A DNA stretch of 64,000 bases from Trichosporon coremiiforme (Eukaryota; Basidiomycota; Tremellomycetes; Trichosporonales; Trichosporonaceae), in contig BCJJ01000010.1 in assembly GCA_039545355.1 (NCBI GenBank), positions 195,085-259,084 of the forward strand, in the 5' to 3' direction. Below the pieces are notes generated by a model. That model had not been told where the DNA came from, did no database searches, and worked only from the letters and a program-made list of their open reading frames with translations. Of the stretch, positions 56,673-64,000 are shown in pieces. The position numbers and the translations under genes were made by a program. Each line of letters starts with the position of its first letter. Positions within the stretch are counted from its first letter, which is position 1.

Positions 56673-57925
56673 TTTGACAGGTGACGATGTAGTGAGGTCG
56701 GGTCAAGAGGGATCTCGGGTTATAAAGAAAGGAGAGTGGGGGTCGAGAAGAGGATGGGACGGGGCTCTCCGGTCGATGGGGCTGGCTAATATAGGAAACA
56801 AAGGGTGCAAGCTAGCGGTTGCACTGACCGGCGGTGTCACTGGATAGTAACCGATGAGGAGATGTCAGAGAGCATGGGCCGGGGGAGCGCAATGTGGGCG
56901 GTGGGTGCGGTGGGTGCATGGCTTCAAAGGCGTACCAGGCGTCAGAGGCCGTCGGACACGGGCAGTGGATGTCCAGACGTAGACGGGCTACATTGACCGG
57001 GACGGGCTCCGAACGCGTTAGCTCTTTAGTGCGGGGGCTACTGAGGGTTACCGAGGTACTGAAAACGTGGTTTCGTCTTTTGCTCGACTGGCTGCCCGCG
57101 CATGTTGCCTTTGACTCTCCCAATACCCAAGCAAACAATCGCACTACCTCTCTAGCCTTTCTAGCTCTGCTCGTGCTCGGCCAGCAGCATCTGGTGCATG
57201 TTAGAGTCTGTGGGGTGCCCGGCTGATACACGGAACGCGGGGCTGGCAACCTCGAGTCTGTCTTCCGGAGGTGCAGGTGCGGTGCATTTACGCGCAATAG
57301 CCTACTTGCCTGCGAAAAAGTTGAGCGTCCGTATGCGTATGCGTATGCGCTTGTGCCTTGCTCCCTTGCTGCAGTCAGAGGATGCATGAAGTGAAGGAGA
57401 TGGCATCAGCAATAGGAGAGTGTCAGAGTACGGACATGAGCGACTGTCCGGTAATGGTGACGGTGATGCTGACTGATCCCAGCCGGGTCAGCCGAGTTCC
57501 GAGACCGGACATTGGGGTAATATCTCGGCTACTCCAGTTGGGCGCGCGCTGAGCCGTGCCCTCTTCTCCTATATCCTGATAATCCTGCTGACCATCGTCT
57601 CTTCTCTGCACATCTCCTCTACCCAAGCCTTCCTCTACCCAAGCCACCCCCAAGCTCCAGGACGGCCTCACATCACGACCTCTGCTTGCACTTCTGCAGA
57701 CTCTCACCGGCACACCGGCAAAACAACGAATCTACAAGCGACAACTGAACAACCAGCGCAAGCCGCGATCCGGGCACCAACCGCACACCAACGGCACTAC
57801 CTCCTTAGCTCGCTGGCTCCCAGTAGCCCAGTAGCACGACACCCCACACCATTCCGTCACTTTACATACTACACGGCGCGGCAACGAGGCAGTAGCGGCC
57901 GGCAGTACAGCGGCGACTCTACGGC
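56673..57925. other. Divergent promoter region, 1.25 kb
   Basis: This lies between the monooxygenase (-) and the alpha/beta hydrolase (+). It has a 6-bp repeat GTATGC at 57331-57350 and a C/A-rich leader after 57600. No gene is recognised. Confidence 0.5.
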
Positions 57926-59449
57926 ATGTTGCGCACCCTTTCCCGGCTCAAGCCGGCCTCGTATGCGCGGCCCACAGCCGCACTGCGCGGTAGCACCGGC
58001 CTTGCACCCCGGCAGCTGCTGCCCCTCCTGCAGCATCCGGCCCAGTCCACGGCCCCACAACAGCCCCCGCGCCCGCCCCTTCCAACGCCGTCTGGCTGGA
58101 AGAGTTCAAGTCACGCGGCACCCGCCGCCTACCCCCGCTCGCTCCCGAGTGCGATCGGCACCAACTCTAGGTCCTCCCACCCCTTCGCTGCCCCCTCTTC
58201 TTCGACGTCTTCCGGCAATGGACAGCCGGTGAAAGAATCAAAGGAGGAAAGGAATAAGCGGATCAAGGAGGAGTCTGCCCGCTGCATCTCTGCTCGGCAC
58301 GACAGCCCCGTGTGGCCCCTCGACGCGGCTCTCAAGGCCGAACACGAGCCATTGTGGTGCGCGGCCGAGCGCTGGGTCAACAGCATGCAAAAGCCAGACG
58401 GCCTGACGCTGATCACGACGCACGCGTGCGGCTTCAGTAAGGAGTCCTGGCGGCCCGTGTTCGCCAAGCTGTTCCCGCTCCTGGCCTCTGGCTCGGGGTC
58501 CGCGGGGGCTGAATTCGGCACGGGCAGGCCGCTCGCCACAGACGGAGACGGAGCGGGTGCTGGCGCACTGCATATCAACGAAGTGTGGTTCCTCGAGGAC
58601 ACGAACCATGGCGTGTCCGTCGACCTGAACGCGGGGAGACTCGGAGACGCACTCTGCTGGGACGACAGTGCACGCGAGTTGATCAACTTTGTCGAGAACG
58701 TGCTGCCGTCTGCAGGCTCTGCAGGCTCTGAGGCGCCGTTCCAGCTCCCCTTCGAGCTGTCCGGCAAGTCGGCGGAGGGCACCGGCCAAGCCGAAACAGC
58801 CAAAGTTCGAGCTGGAGCCGAGAGAAGGGTGATCGGAGTCGGGCACAGCTACGGCGGCAACGCGCTCGCGCAGGCTGCGGCGTCGCGGCCCGATCTCTTC
58901 GAGGCCATTCTGTTGGTGGAGCCGATGACGGTCCCGTCCCTGGTGAACGAGGGGTCGAAGGGTTCCCCGCTGACGTTGGGGGCGCTGAAACGGCGCTCAG
59001 AGTGGCCCAGCCTTCAAGACGCTGCTTCGGTGCGTTCCAACGCCCTCTTCTCGCGCTGGGACGACGAGCAATTCGCCATCTGGCTGAGCCACTTCCTCGT
59101 CCCGTCGGTCTCGTCGGTCCCCTCGGTCCCGTCAGAGCGGGGGGTGGAGCTCGCGACGCCGACGTGGGCCGAAGCGCAGACGTTCTCCGAGCCCGACGCG
59201 CCCATGAGGGGCTGGGAGTGTCTGCCGAACTTGAGCATGCCTGTGGGCTTTTTGATGGCCGGGGACGAGACGTGGATGACTGGCGAGGAGGTTGCGCGGG
59301 AACTCGTGTGGCGGCCGAAGCGGAGTCGGAACGAGAGGATCCTCGACGCGAGTCACCTCGTGATCCAGGAGAGGCCGCAGGAAACTGCCGAGAGTATCGA
59401 CAGGTTCCTGCGTACGCTTCCAAGCTGGGACGAGAACCCGCAGTCCTAA
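57926..59449 (+). CDS. Alpha/beta hydrolase, possibly organelle-targeted
   Basis: Single exon, 507 codons. The N-terminus (MLRTLSRLKPASYARPTAALRGSTGL) is Arg/Ser/Ala-rich without acidic residues, like a mitochondrial presequence; a Pro/Ser-rich linker follows to residue 105. The hydrolase domain begins near 120. ITTHACGFSKESWRPVFAKLF is the first strand and oxyanion turn (compare HGNGFHKE-W-P). EDTNHGVSVDLN and WDDSARELINFVEN are typical of the Lpx1/AF-toxin-hydrolase branch. Nucleophile Ser308 is in IGVGHSYGGNAL, and the His is in DASHLVIQERPQETAESIDRFL. Members include peroxisomal lipase Lpx1 and hydrolases next to fungal secondary-metabolite genes. The C-terminus (NPQS) is not a peroxisomal signal. 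Confidence 0.8.
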   Translation: MLRTLSRLKPASYARPTAALRGSTGLAPRQLLPLLQHPAQSTAPQQPPRPPLPTPSGWKSSSHAAPAAYPRSLPSAIGTNSRSSHPFAAPSSSTSSGNGQPVKESKEERNKRIKEESARCISARHDSPVWPLDAALKAEHEPLWCAAERWVNSMQKPDGLTLITTHACGFSKESWRPVFAKLFPLLASGSGSAGAEFGTGRPLATDGDGAGAGALHINEVWFLEDTNHGVSVDLNAGRLGDALCWDDSARELINFVENVLPSAGSAGSEAPFQLPFELSGKSAEGTGQAETAKVRAGAERRVIGVGHSYGGNALAQAAASRPDLFEAILLVEPMTVPSLVNEGSKGSPLTLGALKRRSEWPSLQDAASVRSNALFSRWDDEQFAIWLSHFLVPSVSSVPSVPSERGVELATPTWAEAQTFSEPDAPMRGWECLPNLSMPVGFLMAGDETWMTGEEVARELVWRPKRSRNERILDASHLVIQERPQETAESIDRFLRTLPSWDENPQS

Positions 59450-59598
59450 CGGGCTCCGGAGATAGATCAAGTAAATCAAGTAGATCAATAGAAGGTAGAC
59501 GAAGACGACGATGCAGCAGTGCAAGCAGTGCAGCAGGCAAGAATTTATTATACACAGAAATCCATAAATGCATACAATATATCTTCTGAATGGTGATT

Positions 59599-61935
59599 TT
59601 ACGCAAGCATAGCCTCGACGGCGGTCATGAGCCGACCGTCGCGAACCGCCTCGACGATGCGGGAAATGCTAGTCCCCACCGTGGATCCGCTCTTGCCCTC
59701 AGCCACATCACCGCGGCGCGCCTTGACGCCGAGCTCGTTGCGTACGGCGTCGTAAATCGTTTCCGTGCGTCCGAGCACCTCGCCCATGCTCTGACCCGAC
59801 CCGGCGATGGCGACGTCGCGCATCTTGGCGTACAGAACGCCTGCGTCCTTGGCGAACGTGGCCTGCCACCCAGACACGGGGGTGAAGTCCTTGTTGTGGG
59901 CGGCAAGGAACTCGACAATCGGCCCGACGAGGGAGCGCGCGGCGTCTGCGAAGCGCGGGCCCGAGTCCATGCTCGGCGTCGCGTCGAGACGCTTGCCCAG
60001 GCTCTGGGCGCAGAGCTTGTTCAGCTGCTCCAGCTCTCCGGCAGAGAGGTCGGGGAAGTGCGCAGCAAGGCTCGACTTGAGGAGCTCGACTGCGTGCACG
60101 CGGAAAGACACGTCCATCGCCCTCAGGTCGATAGCCTGCAGCGCGCAGTACAGCTGCGTGCTGAGCAAGAGGCCGAGGACGTCGCACGCCTCCATCGTCT
60201 TGCGGGCTGAGACGAAGGCCATCGAGTTGACGCTCTGGTTGTGCATCTCGGTCGACTGGACGTGGCTCGACACAGGGTTGGCAAGGAAGCCGAGCTCAGC
60301 GCAGTACGCGCCGCTGTGGATGTCGAGACCCTTGCAGTGGTAGTTGGTTGAGGGCTCGCTGCCGGCCAGGTTCGAGGGCAGGCCGCGGTTCATCTCGCAA
60401 TTGATCAGCTCGGTGACCTGCGCAAAGGCGAGACGGCCCAGGTTCTGGAGCACGATGCGGTCGCTGTCCATCGCGCTCGTGACAGACATGGCCTGGAAGT
60501 TTCCGCCGTGGTGGAACGTCTTGCCCTCGACGTCGATGAGGGGGTTGTCCGTGGTGCTGTTGAGCTCGGTTTCAATTTGGCGACGAGACAGGGCGAGGAG
60601 CTCGAGCTGAGGCCCGATCCACTGAGCAGAAGTACGAAGAGCGTAACGGTCCTGGCGGAGCACGCCCGCGTCGTCCGCCAGAGCGACCTCTTCCTCCTTG
60701 TGCACCGCGAGGTAGGAGCCGTCAAGCATGGCACGCATGTTGGCCGCGACCTGCTTCTGTCCCGCGTGGGGGCGGATCGCGTGGATGAACTCGTCGAACG
60801 AGCCGACGTGGCCCTGCAAAGCCTCAACCGAGAGAGCCGTGTTCGCCTGCGCCAGCATGGCGAGACACTCGGCGTCGTACTGCGCCAGTGCGCCCGCTGC
60901 AGCGGAGACGGCGGTGCCGTTAACGAGGCCGAGGCCCTCCTTGCTCGCGAGCTTGACCTTGGGGAGGCCGTACTTGTCCAGCGCCTGGGGGGCAGGCAGA
61001 ACCACGTTGTTCGCAGTGTCGAAGACGCGCACGTCGGGGTGACCGCAGATCGCGCCTGCGATGTAGCTCAGGGGCGAGAGGTCGCCGGAAGCCGAGATAG
61101 TGCCGCGGAGGGGGATGCAGGGCACGAGGCCGGCGTTGAGCATGTCGACAATGGACTGGAGGACGGTGAGGCGCACGCCCGAGTGGCCGCGGACACACGA
61201 GTTGACGCGCACGGCCATGGCACCACGGACAATGGGGATCGGCATCGCGGCGAGGAGCATGGTGTCATAGTCGCCGCCCTGGGGGAGGAAACCGCACAAC
61301 TGGTGCTCGAGCAGAGAGAGCTGCAGCGCCTCAGTGTCGCTGGTACGCGTGTCCGCGGAGCCACCGAAACCGGTCGTTACGCCGTAGATCGAGGTGTGCT
61401 TCTTCGACTCCTTGAAGTCGACACTCGCCTGGATCTGCGCGTGCACCGAGGAAGAGATGACGGCCTTGGCGCCCTGGCGCGCAACGGCGACGACGTCGCC
61501 CATCGTCATGTTCCGACCGTCGATCGTAATCTCCTTCACGGTGCCGGCGTAGGTGCGGGTGAGGAAGGGCTCGCTGCATGTTAGCGCTGAGCGTGGAGTG
61601 AGGCGGTGAGAGAGGGAGGGGAAAGGGAGGTGGAGTTGGAGTTGGAGTTGGCCAGGCAGTGCGGGGAGCGGTGCGGTGTGACACCGGCTGGCGCCAGGCA
61701 CGATGGTCACAGCGGCTGGAACCAGTGGTATCGCCACTAACCGCCGCCGAGCATCACTCAGTCACCCATCTGCACGGACGAGTGACAGCCCGCGTTTGTA
61801 CGCAGTCACGAGAGGGACAGAGGACAGGGGGTGAATGTGAACTTGGGACACTCACTGGAGACACTTGTCCCAGAACGCGTCGCCCGAGGGCTGGAACGCG
61901 CCCTTCATGGAGGGGGTGTCGGCATTGAGGAGCAT
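59599..61935 (-). CDS. PAL: Phenylalanine (tyrosine) ammonia-lyase
   Basis: Minus-strand exons 61935-61856 and 61573-59599 give 684 codons; the intron is 282 nt. The active-site MIO cofactor forms from Ala188-Ser189-Gly190 in RGTISASGDLSPLSYIAGAI. Catalytic Tyr90 is in TSIYGVTTGFGG, and NSTTDNPLID and FHHGGNFQA are further conserved sites. The substrate-selectivity pair is H117-Q118 (SLLEHQLCGFLP), as in yeast enzymes that act on both Phe and Tyr. The enzyme removes ammonia from L-Phe to give trans-cinnamate (and Tyr to p-coumarate), letting the yeast use aromatic amino acids. The length fits yeast PALs (about 690-720). Exon 1 encodes only 27 residues. Active tetramers are expected in the cytosol. 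A TATATATAAT element lies upstream. Confidence 0.97.
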
Positions 61936-62071
61936 GGTCACTCAGACGGGGTTCAAGTTGTTGTTGGGGTGCTAAATGCAGGGTTGTAGAAGGGGTAGCT
62001 TGCGCTGGTAGGGGTCTTGGGGGTCAGATGAGACTGATGGTGGGGAGGAAACGTTGTTCGAGAAGAACCTC

Positions 62072-62082
62072 ATTATATATAC
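62072..62082 (-). promoter_or_regulatory. Probable TATA box of PAL
   Basis: TATATATAATG on the minus strand, about 140 bp upstream of the PAL ATG at 61935. Confidence 0.55.
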
Positions 62083-62793
62083 CTGTCATCCGTCCGGTGT
62101 CCGGAGCTGAGTCTGGGTGAGTTGGCTGGCTGGCAGGATCAAGTGGGGTGCTGCGCACACGCCTTGGGTTAGTTGGGGGGGAGACACGGGCGCCGCACAC
62201 CCGGCACATGCACGGCGGGCACAGCAGGAATAGATGTGGAGCGCGAGGAGTAGTGCACAAGGGGAGGAGGGAGGAGGAATGCGGGGTATGCGTCATTGTG
62301 AGGTGGTGAGTTTCGGTGGCCAGTTCGTTCCCTTTGTTCCGGCCGGTGTCTTGCTTGATAGGGGGCGGGTGATACTAACCTCGGGAATGGAGTGGTGGTG
62401 GTGTGTCTGGGTCTGGATCTGGACATTTGATTTCCGAGGAGCAGAGCACAGCACAACACAGCACAGGACAGCACATGCTTGGGAACGGGGGGTTGGGAAC
62501 GGTTGGGAAGGAAGGCTTGGGAAGGCTTGGACTATAGTCGTCCATGGTCGGATCTTGTCGTGGCTCGCCGACGATGCCGAGGATCCAGGGTAACAGGCGT
62601 GGTGCGTGTTATCTGCTGGTCGGTCCAGGCACGGCGAGTGTACCTGTGCACCAAACGGAGATCGAGTCGTGTCCGAGGGGTCAAAAGTCAGGTATCCAAG
62701 CCCCCCTCGCGCATCCCCCGCAAAAACGCCAATGACCGAATCCATCCTCATCAAAAGACGCGACCGACGACTGACAGGGGACTGACCAGTAGT

Positions 62794-62829
62794 CAACAAC
62801 AACAACAACATCATCATCATCATCATCAA
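62794..62829. repeat. Compound microsatellite (CAA)n(CAT)n
   Basis: About five CAA units run directly into about six CAT units. Confidence 0.8.
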
Positions 62830-63091
62830 CCGCTGACGACCGACTCGTCGTGTCCACAGCGAATGCAACCCTCCCTAGTACACCACACGTTGTACACCAC
62901 CATCCCCAACCTTGCACTCGCTATGCCCTGCCGCAACATCCGCTGCACGCTGCCCAACACCCCCTTGCTTTTTGGTCCCGCGCGGGACGCGGGACCCAGC
63001 GAGCACCTGAACTGTGCCAGTCACCTACCTACCTACCTACGCTTCACTCATCACGCATTCTAACACTCCTTTCCAGCTTCCAGCGACTCTG

Positions 63092-63100
63092 ATGCTGTAG
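63092..63100 (+). promoter_or_regulatory. Two-codon upstream ORF just before the epimerase-like start
   Basis: ATG-CTG-TAG ends two bases before the main ATG (63103). If the transcript starts upstream of 63092, ribosomes would meet this tiny ORF first. It can also mean that the transcript starts downstream. Confidence 0.4.
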
Positions 63101-63102
63101 CA

Positions 63103-64000
63103 ATGTTCCTCCGCATACGACGGACACACTGGCCCTGGGTCGTCGCCGTCCTCTTTGCTCTTTCCATCTCTACCTTCTACTATGCCCAGACGGTGAGAGT
63201 TGTTGGCGTGTCGACTCGAGCTCTCTAACTCGCAGGACCTCGTCAACTCCAAGGTCGTCGCGTGGACAGCGACCGACAATGTCCACAGGCCGGCGCCGTA
63301 CGATGCGCACCCGCTGTTCGCAGACGTCGACCCGAACCCATACCATGCCGCCGGGCCGAAGGAGACCGGCCGCATCCTCGTCGTGGGCGGCATGGGCATG
63401 CTTGGTGAGTTACCTTGTACGGAGCGCAACTGACTGACCCCCAGGAAAGCAGCTGATCCGTCGCCTCCTCGACGCCGGCAAGGCGGTCACGCTCTACGAC
63501 GAGATCGTCTACCAGGACGAGATCGATTCGATCCGGAAGGCGCACCCGAAGGCCAACCTGATCATCTCGCAGGGGCGCGCCGATCATCTCGCGAAAGATC
63601 TCCCGATAGCCCTGACGCGCGACGTCGTCGGCATCATCAACGTCGCGGGCATCAGCCGGATCGCCGAGTGCGCGGCCGATGTCGACCGCTGCCGCCGCCT
63701 CAATGTTGACCACGTGCAGGAGCTCGTATCCCTCTCCGCAGCCCGGGTGCGATGGTTCATCGAGGCGTCGACGACCGAGGTCGTCGTGCCAAACGACGAG
63801 GGCCTGATCAACGAGCTGGCGCAGAGCAAGCTGGACAGCGAGAAGTGGCTTGCTGATTTCGCGAGCAACAACGCAAGCGCCGAAGTGCACGCCGCTGCGC
63901 TCAGGTTTGCGACAATCTACGGCAGCGTCAACGACCACAATGACCGACTCGCGCTCAGCATTGTGCGTAACGCGCTCTCGCACCGCACGATCCAGATGGT
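63103..64000 (+). CDS. Membrane-anchored NAD(P)-dependent epimerase/dehydratase-like protein (partial)
   Basis: Exons 63103-63192, 63236-63404 and 63445 to the edge give 271 codons so far; introns are 43 and 40 nt. The start MFLRIRRTHWPWVVAVLFALSISTFYYAQ is a signal anchor with basic residues in front, so a type II protein is expected. The short-chain Rossmann motif is ILVVGGMGMLGKQLIRRLLDAG, then VVGIINVAGISR and FIEASTTEVVVP, where STTEVV resembles the SS-x-x-VY block of extended SDRs. Extended SDRs use Y-x-x-x-K; here the segment is NELAQSKLDSEKW, so Leu stands where the Tyr is expected. FATIYGS matches the (L)R-x-x-NVYGP block. It may be a sugar-nucleotide epimerase relative with altered catalysis. 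The 3' part is outside the window. Confidence 0.75.

Larger units (their letters stand above)
61936..63102. other. Divergent promoter region of PAL and the epimerase-like gene
   Basis: 1.17 kb with several simple repeats: (CAA)5 next to (CAT)6 at about 62794-62829, an AGCACA-rich run at 62443-62475 and (ACCT)4 near 63022-63040. No gene is recognised apart from a two-codon upstream ORF at 63092-63100. Confidence 0.5.

Noticed and set aside
57926..63102. A secondary-metabolite gene cluster around BVMO, hydrolase and PAL
   Set aside because: There is no polyketide synthase, NRPS, terpene synthase or pathway regulator in the window, so neighbourhood alone is too weak.

Overview
The window is nuclear DNA of a GC-rich fungus, most likely a basidiomycete yeast of the Tremellomycetes, possibly Trichosporonales. 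This rests on GT-AG introns with a CTAAC/CTGAC branch site just before the 3' splice site, a GT69 mannosyltransferase of the cryptococcal CAP59/CMT1 type, and a yeast-type phenylalanine ammonia-lyase. The order is inferred from gene content and intron style; no species can be named. One assembly gap (205 N) lies at 19134-19338.

Layout. 1-922 (-): 5' end of a secreted GH31 glycosidase. 2.8-4.3 kb (+): UNC-93-like membrane protein. 5.6-7.7 kb (+): allantoate-permease-type MFS transporter. 8.4-9.3 kb (+): doubtful acidic ORF. 10.3-11.5 kb (+): DUF829/TMEM53-type hydrolase. 11.8-13.6 kb (-): AIFM2/FSP1-like FAD oxidoreductase. 15.7-17.5 kb (-): alpha/beta hydrolase with very long introns. 18.2-19.1 kb (-): METTL7-like methyltransferase. 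19.7-20.8 kb (-): zinc-less MDR reductase. 21.6-22.1 kb (+): small I9 protease inhibitor. 22.2-24.0 kb (-): SMYD-type SET/MYND protein. 24.3-25.5 kb (-): class I sirtuin. 25.9 kb (+): intron-containing tRNA-Ala(TGC). 26.3-28.5 kb (+): single-pass membrane glycoprotein. 30.9-33.2 kb (+): GT69 mannosyltransferase. 34.3-37.7 kb (+): AP180/Yap1801 clathrin adaptor. 41.2-43.1 kb (+): amino-acid permease. 43.4-44.0 kb (-): TENA/THI-4 protein. 44.9-46.1 kb (+): MDR alcohol dehydrogenase-like protein. 46.2-48.0 kb: intact Tc1/mariner element. 48.3-50.3 kb (-): secreted type-B carboxylesterase/lipase. 54.8-56.7 kb (-): Baeyer-Villiger-type monooxygenase. 57.9-59.4 kb (+): alpha/beta hydrolase. 59.6-61.9 kb (-): PAL. 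63.1 kb to the edge (+): membrane-anchored NAD-epimerase-like protein.

There is no operon and no clear pathway cluster. Themes are nutrient uptake and use (GH31, allantoate and amino-acid transporters, lipase, PAL), redox and detoxification enzymes (AIFM2-like, two MDRs, BVMO), chromatin enzymes (SMYD, sirtuin side by side) and cell-surface or trafficking functions (GT69, AP180). All spliced models were built by hand from splice consensus and frame continuity; exon sums are multiples of three in every complete model. Intergenic regions up to 4.5 kb are rich in short tandem repeats.

The most notable observations are: an AP180 frame that stays open and protein-like for 56 codons past its TAG; a 431-nt first intron in the same gene carrying three strong hairpins; an array of LxxQxTG kinase-type motifs in that protein; eight introns of only 34-38 nt; and an apparently intact DD34E transposon with perfect 27-bp inverted repeats.
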